Assembly: GCF_033763495.1 (NCBI RefSeq)
Contig: NZ_JANRKL010000062.1
Span: forward strand, 6,766-70,765
From: Haliscomenobacter sp033763495
GTDB taxonomy: Bacteria > Bacteroidota > Bacteroidia > Chitinophagales > Saprospiraceae
Length of the DNA: 64,000 bases
Direction: 5' to 3'
This document shows, piece by piece, positions 7,747-16,802 of the stretch. Numbering within the stretch: position 1 is the first letter of the stretch; every line of letters begins with the position of its first letter. The translations under genes were made by a program, and so were the position numbers. The notes under the pieces are model-generated. The model was not told where the DNA came from and searched no databases. It worked only from the letters and a program-made list of their open reading frames with translations.

Positions 7747-10700
7747 ATGAAAATCTTTTTTCGCCACTCGATTGCCACCCTTTTTTTCCTGGGCTTTTGC
7801 CTGGCGCTCTTTGCACAACGACCAGAAAAATTTGCGGTAGAAACACCCGAATTTTTGTCCCAACTTGGGGCATTCATGTCCTCTTCAAAAAATGAGGTCC
7901 TGGAAAAAACCTACAAAGAATTTGATGGAATTTTCCGGGCTGGAAGTTTCAGCACCGTGGAAGGAGAGCGGGTGATTCGCACTTGTAATTACATGCTTAC
8001 CAGGCGACTCAGCCCCAATCCACATTTTCAGGCTTACCTCAATGCCTTGATGGCTTTCAAAGGAACCATGCCCGATGAGCAGAAATTTGGAGAATGGCAC
8101 CTCATTCTTGATTCCCTGCTTTTATCAGGAAACCATCAGACTACCCAGTTCAGCGACTATATTTCGTTTTCCACCCAGTTTTTTAAAAATAAAGCTTTTA
8201 ATAAAGCCGAACCAGCAAGTACGGTTTGGAAAATTTACTCAGATAAAATCCATCTTCGTTACAAAAACAAGCAGCCCTATCTGATGATGGAGGAAGGGAA
8301 CCTAGTGGCATCGCGTAAAAACGACTCCATTCGTTTGGCCAATACCAGTGGGACCTATTACCCGCTAAAGGGAGAATGGGTTGGGAAAGGTGGCCAGGTC
8401 GGGTGGCAAAGGGTTGGGTTGGACTCCACAGTAATAACCGAATTGGGTAACTACAAACTGGACGTCAACAAAGGCCTTTACGAAACCGATCAGGCATATT
8501 TGGTTTACCCACAATACTTTGGTAATCAAAAGATTCCCGGCCAGTTCAGCGATAAAGTGTCCACCGATGGTCAAGGCTCCTACCCCCGGTTCAATTCGGC
8601 GAATAAGGATATGGAAATCAAAAACTTCGCCGATGGAGTTCGCTTCAGGGGAGGTTTCAACCTGGAAGGGACTACAATTTATGGAACGGGTTCGGGTAAT
8701 CGGAGGGCCATTCTGGAGATCTACGATAAAAAGAACCAGCGTATTTTTAAAGGAACTGCCCGGCGTTTCTCGGTGCGTCGAGGACAACAAATTGGAGGTG
8801 AAGGGGTAGAATCCGTGTTTTATTACAAAAAGGATTCACTTTATCACCCTTCGGTTAACTTTCGTTACACCATCAAAGATCAGGTCTTGCATTTGTACCG
8901 GGGTGAGCGGGGCAGCGACCGAAATCCTTTTTTTAGCTCCAATCACCAAATCAATTTCGACGCAGACAATTTTAAAGCTTACCTGGCCAAGGATTCGGTG
9001 GTGATTGGAGATCGGTCTGTGAGTTTCGCGCGCAAAGAGCCGGTCAAGTTTGAGTCCTTACAGTATTTCAATAAGAAGGATTATGACCAATTGCAAAGCA
9101 TTTCTACTTCTAATCCATTGGCTAAATTGAAACAATTGACGGATGAAATCGGGGTTAAAGACATTTACGCCGATGAATATGCCCGAAAGCTTAATCCAAC
9201 CTTTAAGGTAGAAAACATCACTTCCCTGATTTATGATTTGGTAGGGCAGGGATTCATCCGGTATGATGCCGATAGTTTGCTCATTCATGTCCAGGATAAA
9301 GTACAACACTACTACAATTCTTACATGCAACGTTCGGATTATGACCAATTGCGGATTTTATCCAAAACCGACAGTGCAAATGCCACTTTGAACCTAAAAG
9401 ACAATTCGATTCGGATAATTGGGGTAAAATGGCTTGAATTCAGTCGTTTGCAGCAAGTAGGTGTACTACCAGACAGCTCCACCATTGTGATGCGCCAAAA
9501 CCGGGACATCGACTCCAAAGGTCTGCTCAAAGCGGGATTCAGCGAATTGCGGAGCAATAAACTACATTTTGATTACGGCAAGTTTTCGGTGAGTAGTGAT
9601 TCCTTCAAATATTGGCGTTTGTTTGTGCCCGATAAATTGCCCAAGACGCATAAAATGGAGGAAATCAACCCATTTGCATTGACTTCCGACATTGAGAATT
9701 TCAAAGCTACCCTGATCATCGATGCTGAAGGGAACCGCAGTGGCAAAAACGATGTCCCCATTTTCCCCAACCTCAACAGCCGATCTGCCAGCTATGTCTA
9801 TTATGACGGTAAATATTACGATGGCAAAAAAAATCCCTTTGTCAAGGATACTTTGTACAAACGTGATTCTTTTTATTTTGAACTAAAACCTTTCTTTTTC
9901 AATAGTTTGGACAATTACGTCAAGGAAATGGTCAACTTCCGGGGCAAATTGGTTTCCGCCCAAATTTTCCCGGACTTTGAAGAAACCCTCAAAGTGCGGG
10001 AGCATGATTATTCCCTCGGATTTTTGCACAAAACACCGGAAAAAGGTTACCCGGTTTACAAAGTTAAAGGGCGTTTTGCTGGTGAACTTGATCTGAGCAA
10101 CAAAGGGCTTTGGGGCAAAGGCAAAATTCAATACCTGGGGGCAACCCTGGAATCTGAGGATGTACACTTTTTGCCCAAACTGATGACCGCCGGAGCCAAA
10201 GACTTTGACCTGGCCGAAAAGCGCAGCAAGGAGGAAGAAGTTCCCCAGGTGCATGGCGAATTAGTACGCCTGAACTGGAAACCTTACCGCGATAGCATGT
10301 ATGTGCGTTCAGAAAAGAACGCCTTTCAGATTTTTAAAACTGGTGAACACACTTTGACCGGTACCCTGGCACTGACGCCAGGTGGTTTGAAAGGCAATGG
10401 TCTGCTGGACTGGCCACAAGCTGCTCTGAGTTCCAAGCAGTTTAACTTTGGGGCATTTTCAGCTAAAGCAGACACCACTGCCTTGAAAATCAAAGCAGAA
10501 GAAGCAGGTGCAATTGCCATCCAATCAGACCGTCTGCGCAGTGACGTAGATTTTGACAAACAACTTGGTCGCTTCAAAGCCCTTGACGAGTACCTCGAAA
10601 CCAAACTGCCCCTCAACCAATACGTGACTTCCATGAACGAATTCATCTGGGAAATGAACAACTCGATGATTCGTTTTAAATCGGACTCGACCAAAATGGG

Positions 10701-12294
10701 CACCTTTACCTCCGTGCATCCTGATCAGGATTCTCTGCGGTTTAAGGGGAAAAGAGCATCCTACGACCTCAAAACTTATCTTCTGAAAGTCACAGATGTA
10801 CCCTTTATAAAATCGGCAGATGCCATGATTATCCCCGATAGTGGCACAGTTTACATTCAGCCAAAGGCCATTATGGATTCCCTGCACAATGCCACCATCA
10901 TTTGTGACACTTTGAACAAAAACCATAAAATCAATCGCGCTACGGTGAGCATCAATGGTCGAAAGGATTACCGGGCTCACGGTTTTTATGAGTACAATGT
11001 AGCCAATAAAAAACAGGAAATTGAATTCAGCAGCATTGTAGGTCAACGCATTGGCAAGGGAAAAGCCAGCGAAAAAGCAACCGCCACCCGGGCGGAGGGT
11101 ACCGTTGCAGAGGAAGACAGTTTCATCATTGATCGGAAAACCTCCTTTTATGGAACGATCAATTTGTCTTCAGAATCCAGAAACCTGAAGTTTAATGGTT
11201 TTGCCCGCCTGGAAGCAGATAAATTGCCGGTTAGGTATTGGTTTACGCTAAAAAGTGAGGGCGACAAAAGTAATCTGGCGATTAAATACGACTCTCCAAA
11301 AAGCATCGATGGTGTGCCGCTGGAAACTGGTTTTTACCTGAGCAAAGAAATGAGTTTTGCCTATCCCACGGTGATGATGCCTTTGTATTTCCGCAAAGAC
11401 CGACCTATTCTGCCAACCAAAGGAATATTTAGATATGATGCGACCAAAGACCAATTTACCTTTGGAGATTCCATCAAGGTTATCGCGAACAGCCTGCAGG
11501 GCTCACGCTTGATTTTTAACAACAAAACGGGCAAAGTAGAGGGCGAAGGAAAAATCAACATCGGCTCAGCGCTCAAATATGTAAAGGTTGATGCAGCTGG
11601 AAGTATTACCGGAGAATTTGCCAATATTCCTGACAGTCTGATTGGGAAAACACCCCCGCCACCTGTCGATATCGATGTGATTTCGGGGCTGAGTATGCGC
11701 ATTCCCGACAAATTGATGCGCATCATGCAAAACGAAATCGAAGCCGCAGGTTTTGGTTCAGAAACGGTCAATTACCTCACCGATTTACCTTACTACCAAC
11801 GGCGAATGACCATGCTTTTTCCTGAAGATGAAAGTGTTACCAAAGCCATAGCAGAAATCAGCACAGGATTGGCAGAACTGCCTAAAAAGTACAATACCTA
11901 CAACTTCCTGCTCTCGGGTTTGAAGATGCGCTGGGACATGGATTACCAATCTTTTGTCAGCACCAAGGATAAGATTGGCCTAATCTCTATGAATGGTACC
12001 ATGGTCAATAAAGTAATGACTTCCTACGTGGAGTACAAAATGCCAAGTAACGACGATGATCGGGTTTACTTTTACCTCAAGTTACCCAACGATATTTATT
12101 ACTACTACGGGTACAAGCAAGGCATTTTGGAAATGACCTCCAACGACAGCCGCTTCATGGATGAGGCCAATAAGATGAAAAAAACCGAGTTGGTACTCAA
12201 AATGGAGGATGGAGAGAATTTCGAAATCCAGATTGTAGACAATAACCGGGCCCAGGCTTTTGTCCAACGGGTGAAGGTGGCGGGGAAGAAATAA
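7747..12294 (+). CDS. very large secreted protein of unknown function (1515 aa)
   Basis: The N-terminus has a clear Sec signal peptide: a basic start (MKIFFRHS), a hydrophobic stretch, and a cut site near LALFAQ at about residue 23. The remainder is 1490 residues with alternating charged and aromatic segments suggesting beta-rich structure. I find no TonB-box, SusC plug, peptidase motif or C-terminal type IX sorting signal, and the C-terminus ends in a basic QRVKVAGKK. Codon use resembles the neighbours, so it looks native. It is transcribed alone, with a hairpin at each end. A periplasmic or surface role is inferred from the signal peptide only. Confidence 0.75.
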   Translation: MKIFFRHSIATLFFLGFCLALFAQRPEKFAVETPEFLSQLGAFMSSSKNEVLEKTYKEFDGIFRAGSFSTVEGERVIRTCNYMLTRRLSPNPHFQAYLNALMAFKGTMPDEQKFGEWHLILDSLLLSGNHQTTQFSDYISFSTQFFKNKAFNKAEPASTVWKIYSDKIHLRYKNKQPYLMMEEGNLVASRKNDSIRLANTSGTYYPLKGEWVGKGGQVGWQRVGLDSTVITELGNYKLDVNKGLYETDQAYLVYPQYFGNQKIPGQFSDKVSTDGQGSYPRFNSANKDMEIKNFADGVRFRGGFNLEGTTIYGTGSGNRRAILEIYDKKNQRIFKGTARRFSVRRGQQIGGEGVESVFYYKKDSLYHPSVNFRYTIKDQVLHLYRGERGSDRNPFFSSNHQINFDADNFKAYLAKDSVVIGDRSVSFARKEPVKFESLQYFNKKDYDQLQSISTSNPLAKLKQLTDEIGVKDIYADEYARKLNPTFKVENITSLIYDLVGQGFIRYDADSLLIHVQDKVQHYYNSYMQRSDYDQLRILSKTDSANATLNLKDNSIRIIGVKWLEFSRLQQVGVLPDSSTIVMRQNRDIDSKGLLKAGFSELRSNKLHFDYGKFSVSSDSFKYWRLFVPDKLPKTHKMEEINPFALTSDIENFKATLIIDAEGNRSGKNDVPIFPNLNSRSASYVYYDGKYYDGKKNPFVKDTLYKRDSFYFELKPFFFNSLDNYVKEMVNFRGKLVSAQIFPDFEETLKVREHDYSLGFLHKTPEKGYPVYKVKGRFAGELDLSNKGLWGKGKIQYLGATLESEDVHFLPKLMTAGAKDFDLAEKRSKEEEVPQVHGELVRLNWKPYRDSMYVRSEKNAFQIFKTGEHTLTGTLALTPGGLKGNGLLDWPQAALSSKQFNFGAFSAKADTTALKIKAEEAGAIAIQSDRLRSDVDFDKQLGRFKALDEYLETKLPLNQYVTSMNEFIWEMNNSMIRFKSDSTKMGTFTSVHPDQDSLRFKGKRASYDLKTYLLKVTDVPFIKSADAMIIPDSGTVYIQPKAIMDSLHNATIICDTLNKNHKINRATVSINGRKDYRAHGFYEYNVANKKQEIEFSSIVGQRIGKGKASEKATATRAEGTVAEEDSFIIDRKTSFYGTINLSSESRNLKFNGFARLEADKLPVRYWFTLKSEGDKSNLAIKYDSPKSIDGVPLETGFYLSKEMSFAYPTVMMPLYFRKDRPILPTKGIFRYDATKDQFTFGDSIKVIANSLQGSRLIFNNKTGKVEGEGKINIGSALKYVKVDAAGSITGEFANIPDSLIGKTPPPPVDIDVISGLSMRIPDKLMRIMQNEIEAAGFGSETVNYLTDLPYYQRRMTMLFPEDESVTKAIAEISTGLAELPKKYNTYNFLLSGLKMRWDMDYQSFVSTKDKIGLISMNGTMVNKVMTSYVEYKMPSNDDDRVYFYLKLPNDIYYYYGYKQGILEMTSNDSRFMDEANKMKKTELVLKMEDGENFEIQIVDNNRAQAFVQRVKVAGKK

Positions 12295-12306
12295 TTTCGG
12301 AATGGG

Positions 12307-12343
12307 GATTTCGGATTTCGGAGGTGCTCCGAAATCCGAAATC
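12307..12343. terminator. perfect 17-bp hairpin between convergent genes
   Basis: Arms 12307-12323 and 12327-12343 are perfectly complementary, with a GTG loop, built on repeated ATTTCGG. It lies 12 bases after the stop of the 1515-residue gene and 16 bases before the stop of the converging SDR gene. There is no T run, so classical intrinsic termination is uncertain; it may also be a repeat element. Confidence 0.5.
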
Positions 12344-12359
12344 TTGAAACCTGAAATCA

Positions 12360-13172
12360 TCACACCCCACTAAAAGCCAAAAATCCACCATCCACATTAA
12401 TGGTTGTTCCAGTCACAAAAGAGGAAGCGTCGCTCAACAGCCAAACGAGTGCGCCAATGAGTTCATCCGGGTCTCCCAAGCGTTTAAAAGGGGTGTTTTG
12501 CACAATCAATTCACCACGAGAAGTAAAGCTGCCATCAGGATTTGTCAACAAAGTGCGGTTTTGTTCGGTCAGGAAAAAACCGGGCACCAGGGCATTCATC
12601 CGCACCTTATCACCATAGCGATTGGCCATTTCGAGGGCGAACCAGCGTGTGTAACTGTCGATCGCCGATTTTCCCATGCTGTAGCCCAATACCCGGGTAA
12701 TGGCAGATGTGGAAGATACTGAAGAAATATTGACAATGCTGCCCCCGTTTTCGGCAATCGTGCGGCCAAAAACCTGAGTCGGCATTAAAGTGCCGTACAA
12801 ATTTAGGTCCATTACCTTGCGCATGCCCTCCATGTTCAGGTTAAAGATGTCGCCACCTGGCGGAACAACGCCCTCTGGCATATTGCCACCGGCTCCATTC
12901 ACCAAGCCATCAATGCGGCCAAAAGCATCGAGCATTTTATCCCTGGCTGCATTGAGTTGGGATTCTTGCATGACATCTGCAATCAGGGCGATAGCTTTTC
13001 CTCCCGTTTGGGTGATGGCGGTGGCTCTGGCCTGAGCCACTTCTTCATTTCTGCCTAAAATACCTATGGCTCCACCTGCAGCGGCAATACCTTTGATGAA
13101 AGAGTTGCCCAAAATCCCAGTACCTCCGGTAACAATTACGGCCTTACCTTGTAGTGAAAACTGTGCATTCAT
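12360..13172 (-). CDS. SDR-family oxidoreductase (D-mannonate/fructuronate reductase-like)
   Basis: A 270-residue classical short-chain dehydrogenase. The nucleotide-binding loop TGGTGILG is near residue 15, the NxGG segment appears as NGAGGNMPEG, and the catalytic Tyr-Lys pair is in YSMGK. The loop NMPEGVVPPGGDIF resembles the SDR-type fructuronate reductases often found in Bacteroidota uronate loci, so NAD(P)H-linked fructuronate/mannonate interconversion is a reasonable guess. The ATG at 13172 gives the normal N-terminus MNAQFSLQGK; the frame extends upstream but that part has no family features. It is last in the SusC-SusD-Gfo/Idh series, after a 238-base gap holding a long hairpin. Confidence 0.78.
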   Translation of the reverse strand: MNAQFSLQGKAVIVTGGTGILGNSFIKGIAAAGGAIGILGRNEEVAQARATAITQTGGKAIALIADVMQESQLNAARDKMLDAFGRIDGLVNGAGGNMPEGVVPPGGDIFNLNMEGMRKVMDLNLYGTLMPTQVFGRTIAENGGSIVNISSVSSTSAITRVLGYSMGKSAIDSYTRWFALEMANRYGDKVRMNALVPGFFLTEQNRTLLTNPDGSFTSRGELIVQNTPFKRLGDPDELIGALVWLLSDASSFVTGTTINVDGGFLAFSGV

Positions 13173-13280
13173 AAATGTTTGTTGCTTATAGTTTGAATCG
13201 GACCAATATTTAATTGATGCCAAAAGAAAAGGGCAAGGTATAGAATTTGTATACCCTGCCCAATTCAATGACAAAAAATA

Positions 13281-13407
13281 TTTAGGAGAAGTTTAGGAGG
13301 TTGAGGGAGGTTGAGAAGGTTTAGGCTACCGCAGCGATTTTGACAAGGACTTTGTCTAAGCCACTGCGGCAGCCTAAACCTTCTCAACCATCTCAACTTT
13401 CTCAACC
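13281..13407. repeat. long inverted repeat family A, copy 2
   Basis: The left arm runs to 13334 and ends in GGTTTAGGCTACCGCAG. The right arm starts at 13364 with CTGCGGCAGCCTAAACC and continues in CTCAAC units to 13407. The loop contains GACAAGGACTTTGTC (13342-13356), also present in copy 4, which can form an inner hairpin. The right arm ends three bases from the TAA of the minus-strand Gfo/Idh gene at 13411. Confidence 0.8.
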
Positions 13408-13410
13408 TAT

Positions 13411-14745
13411 TTAGTACTTAAACACTTTCCCTCCAGCCAGTACTTCCTGCTTTTTGGCATCAAAAGTGACTCTTTCACCCGTGCGCCAGGCTGCATTGGA
13501 CATGATGGTCGCAATCGAGTGTTGGTAACCAGCTTCGATTGGTGCATTGGGCTCTTTGCGGCTGCGCACACATTCCATCCAGTTTTTGATGTGGTTGAAA
13601 GTGAGGCTATCACCACCCGTATTGGCGTCTGTTTCTACCTTGATGCCTTCCAGTTTCAGCGGTTGCAACAAGTTTGCTTTCATACCCATCGCAGCGGCTT
13701 CCCGTTCGCGCAAGCCTCCGGTAGAAGAGATTTCATTGGTATCCAAATTGATCATCCCACCATTTGAGTAGTACAATTCTTTGGTATCTCCGGCAGCGTT
13801 TGAGAACCTGGACGTAAATTGAACCTGAAAGCCAGAAGTAGGATCATTCAGGGGCCCATAGTCAAACACCACCGTAAGGGTATCCGCGTTTTTACGGCCA
13901 TCTTTCCACTGGTAAATTCCACCATTGGCAACAACGCTACGTGGATGGGGCAAACCACTGAACCAGTGCACAGTATCGATCTGGTGGCTCATCCATTGCC
14001 CGGGGATTCCAGAAGAATAAGGCCAGAACAAGCGGTATTCCAAATATTTGCGTGGGTCAAAAGCTTCAAAAGGACGGTTCATCAAATACCGCTTCCAATC
14101 CACATCGGATTCTTTAAGGTTTTTGACCAGTTCAGGCCGGCGCCAACGGCCAGGCTGATTGACATTCCACATCAGTTCCACCATCACAATGGGACCAAAT
14201 TTACCCGACTTGATGTAATCCGCTGCGGCGTGGTAGTTGGGACCACTCCGGCGTTGTGAACCAATTTGTACAATTTTTTTTGAGTCCCGTACAGCTTTGA
14301 GCACTGCCCGGTTGTCTTCCATGGTTTCAGCCAGGGGTTTTTCAGAGTAGGTATCACAACCCGCTTTTACTGCTTCGATGGTATGCAGCGCGTGTTGGAA
14401 GTCGGCGGTACTGATGAATACCGCATCTACCATTTTGGAGGCGTACAGTTCGTCATTGTTGTTAAAAACCTTGACGTCACTGCCCAATTGTTTGTCAATA
14501 AAGGCTTTTCCTTCTTCCCGGCGGCGATTCCAGATATCTGACAAGGCCACCATTTCGAAGTTCATCTCTTTCATCAAAGCTTTGAAAGGAGGGACGTGAG
14601 AAGACCTGAAACGATCCGAAAAACCTACACAACCCACTCTAACCCGATCGTTGGAACCAAGTATCCTGGCGTAGCTCTTGGCCGAAATTCCAACCGTTGC
14701 ACCAGCCATAGCTGATTTGATGATAAATTCTCTGCGTGATGCCAT
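13411..14745 (-). CDS. Gfo/Idh/MocA-family oxidoreductase, Tat-exported
   Basis: A 444-residue NAD(P)-dependent sugar dehydrogenase or glycosidase-like oxidoreductase. The N-terminus MASRREFIIKSAMAGATVGI is a Tat signal, typical of the exported Gfo/Idh proteins abundant in Bacteroidota. The Rossmann part follows (RVRVGCVGF), with EKPLAETMEDNRAV, the family's catalytic-lysine motif, near residue 140. The ATG at 14745 is chosen because it places the Tat motif at the N-terminus; upstream codons cross a 28-bp palindrome. It lies between SusD and the SDR gene on the same strand, so it probably modifies the sugar imported by SusC/SusD. Confidence 0.85.
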   Translation of the reverse strand: MASRREFIIKSAMAGATVGISAKSYARILGSNDRVRVGCVGFSDRFRSSHVPPFKALMKEMNFEMVALSDIWNRRREEGKAFIDKQLGSDVKVFNNNDELYASKMVDAVFISTADFQHALHTIEAVKAGCDTYSEKPLAETMEDNRAVLKAVRDSKKIVQIGSQRRSGPNYHAAADYIKSGKFGPIVMVELMWNVNQPGRWRRPELVKNLKESDVDWKRYLMNRPFEAFDPRKYLEYRLFWPYSSGIPGQWMSHQIDTVHWFSGLPHPRSVVANGGIYQWKDGRKNADTLTVVFDYGPLNDPTSGFQVQFTSRFSNAAGDTKELYYSNGGMINLDTNEISSTGGLREREAAAMGMKANLLQPLKLEGIKVETDANTGGDSLTFNHIKNWMECVRSRKEPNAPIEAGYQHSIATIMSNAAWRTGERVTFDAKKQEVLAGGKVFKY

Positions 14746-14806
14746 ATTTGACAAATTGAAAGGTTGAAAATAGTTTGGGTGCATGATAAAATCGGAGCAA
14801 GGCATG

Positions 14807-14834
14807 GTAGAGACGCACGGCCGTGCGTCTCTAC
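14807..14834. repeat. perfect 28-bp palindrome (family D)
   Basis: The half-site GTAGAGACGCACGG is followed directly by its exact reverse complement, with no loop. It lies 62 bases upstream of the Gfo/Idh start, in the 303-base gap after susD. I see no second copy in this window, but the motif looks like the dispersed palindromes known from other bacterial genomes. Confidence 0.75.
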
Positions 14835-14983
14835 AACCCGTATCTTCCGTCATTTTTGAGCTGCCCCGATTTTGGCATACACTCAAATTGTTTGATAGTA
14901 ATTAGACGGCTGAAATTGGTTTTACCCCAAGGGGAAAGCCTGTTTTTTGTAAAAGTAGTAGTAGGAACAACTGCAGCAGCGCC

Positions 14984-15022
14984 AACCACAGAGGTTTGGG
15001 AAATGCCCGCGCCTCTGTGGTT
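14984..15022. repeat. inverted repeat between susD and the Gfo/Idh gene
   Basis: AACCACAGAG (14984-14993) and CTCTGTGGTT (15013-15022) form a 10-bp stem with a 19-base loop. It lies 27 bases after the susD stop on the minus strand. No T run follows, so it may be an mRNA-stabilising hairpin rather than a terminator. The rest of the 14746-15048 gap shows nothing beyond this and the 28-bp palindrome. Confidence 0.5.
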
Positions 15023-15048
15023 ACGCACTCATTATGAAAAGCAATAGA

Positions 15049-16767
15049 TTAATACCCAGGATTCTGAGGGAAGCTAGCTGCTCCACCCGTAGTCCGGTCG
15101 ATCTGATCCTGTGGGATCGGACGCAAAACGTGGAAATCCTTGATGTTTGGTGCACCATCAGGGTTGTAAGTCCGCACGCGCTGAACGAGGTTACCCCAAC
15201 GCTTCAGGTCAAACCAGCGGTGCATTTCACCCAACAACTCACGTTCTCTTTCTTCCATGATGAAGTCCATGGTTGCTTGAGCTTCGGTGATTTCCATCGC
15301 GGCTTGTTTGCCTGGCCAGGCGGCACGGCGACGTACGGCGTTGATGAAGGGAACTGCTTCTGCAGCTTTGTTCTGCATGATGAGCGCCTCAGCAGCCATC
15401 AAGTAGGTTTCACCCAGGCGGAACATAAAGAAGTCGCGGCTACCTTGCTCGTAAGTACGGTCTGGACGGGTTTGGTCCATGTGTTTAACCAGGGTAGGGA
15501 AGAGGTTAGCTCTATATAAGCTAGGCACCAACACCTGATATTTTTTCTTGGCTCTCTCTTCTACAGGCATTTCATAACCCGGGATAAACATGGTGGTATC
15601 ACCGGAGGCAAAAGTCAAAGACTTCTTAGATGTGTCCCAAGTAGTATTGTATGTTCCTGGCTTATTACACAGCCATGTATCACGGAAAGTTTTCTTGTAA
15701 CGGGAATCATTGACCCGATCTTCAAATTTGAACACCACATTCAATAGATAATCTGTTGGGCGGAAACGTTTGAACGGACGGCCATAGAATACATCACGTT
15801 GCATACCAGGTTGGGTGTCGTATTCCATACCAAAGTAAAGGTGAGCATTGTTGCCGTTACCACTGGCATTATTACCCAAGCCGCTACCCACGTTATTTGT
15901 ACCTACGGTAGGTCCAAAGTTGGTCAATGGGTCGGTAGAGTACTGACAAGACATGATCACTTCACTATTGACCTCGGCAGCACCCTGTTCCCAAAGTTTC
16001 GCAAAATCGGGCACCAAACTGTAACTGTAGTTTTTGATCACATTCTGAGCATGGGTTGCAGCTTTGGCAAAGTCGTCAGCAGCTTTGGCTTCAGATGTTG
16101 CCTTGGTCAAATAAACCCGAGCCAGCAAATGCTCACATGCTCCTTTGGTCACCCGACCATACTGAGCCTGGCTAACGGGTAAATCTGCTAATGCAGATTC
16201 CAGGTCGGCTAGAATAGCCTTGTAAATTTCAGGTACGGGAGTACGTGAAGCAGCTTTTTGTACCTCTTTATTTTCCTTCAAAGTCAAGTGTACTGCCCCG
16301 AACATTTGCACCAGCAAAAAATAGTCGTGTGCGCGCAAAAACTTGGTTTCAGCAACCCTGATTTTTTGGGTGGCAGCATCTAAACCAGGGATGGTAGTGC
16401 CAGCACGGTCAATTACGGCATTGGCAGTGTTGATTGCTGTATAGAAATAATTCCAAAAATCCCGGGTGACCGATAGACGGCTATCCATTTGTGAAGTGTA
16501 CTGATTCACAAACTTGAAACTTCCATCAGCCCCCATGGTATAAGTATCCGTGCCAAAAGTAGTAAGCGTAAACGCTCCTTCGCGGCCATACCAGTCGCGC
16601 AGGGTGGAGTACGTTGCTTCGACGGCATCTTCAAAACCTGCTTTGGAATCAAGGTACAAACCACTGATCTGACTCACCGGAACTTCTTCCAAAAGATCTT
16701 CACAAGCAGGTGTAAACAACAACACCGTTGCAAAGGTTATTAATTTAATAACATGCACTTTTTTCAT
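15049..16767 (-). CDS. SusD/RagB-family nutrient-binding lipoprotein
   Basis: A 572-residue outer-membrane lipoprotein that forms the lid of the paired SusC channel and binds glycans at the cell surface. A lipoprotein signal peptide ends at TPACEDL, with Cys22 the lipidated residue. The tetratricopeptide-like helices (FLRAHDYFLLVQMFGAVHLT) and the C-terminal FMFRLGETYLMAAEALI and ERERELLGEMHRWFDLKRWG are standard SusD signatures. It lies 35 bases downstream of susC on the same strand, the usual order. The glycan cannot be predicted from this sequence. Confidence 0.95.
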   Translation of the reverse strand: MKKVHVIKLITFATVLLFTPACEDLLEEVPVSQISGLYLDSKAGFEDAVEATYSTLRDWYGREGAFTLTTFGTDTYTMGADGSFKFVNQYTSQMDSRLSVTRDFWNYFYTAINTANAVIDRAGTTIPGLDAATQKIRVAETKFLRAHDYFLLVQMFGAVHLTLKENKEVQKAASRTPVPEIYKAILADLESALADLPVSQAQYGRVTKGACEHLLARVYLTKATSEAKAADDFAKAATHAQNVIKNYSYSLVPDFAKLWEQGAAEVNSEVIMSCQYSTDPLTNFGPTVGTNNVGSGLGNNASGNGNNAHLYFGMEYDTQPGMQRDVFYGRPFKRFRPTDYLLNVVFKFEDRVNDSRYKKTFRDTWLCNKPGTYNTTWDTSKKSLTFASGDTTMFIPGYEMPVEERAKKKYQVLVPSLYRANLFPTLVKHMDQTRPDRTYEQGSRDFFMFRLGETYLMAAEALIMQNKAAEAVPFINAVRRRAAWPGKQAAMEITEAQATMDFIMEERERELLGEMHRWFDLKRWGNLVQRVRTYNPDGAPNIKDFHVLRPIPQDQIDRTTGGAASFPQNPGY

Positions 16768-16802
16768 GTTATGACTATTTTGTTTGAATGAGTGATTAAA
16801 AA

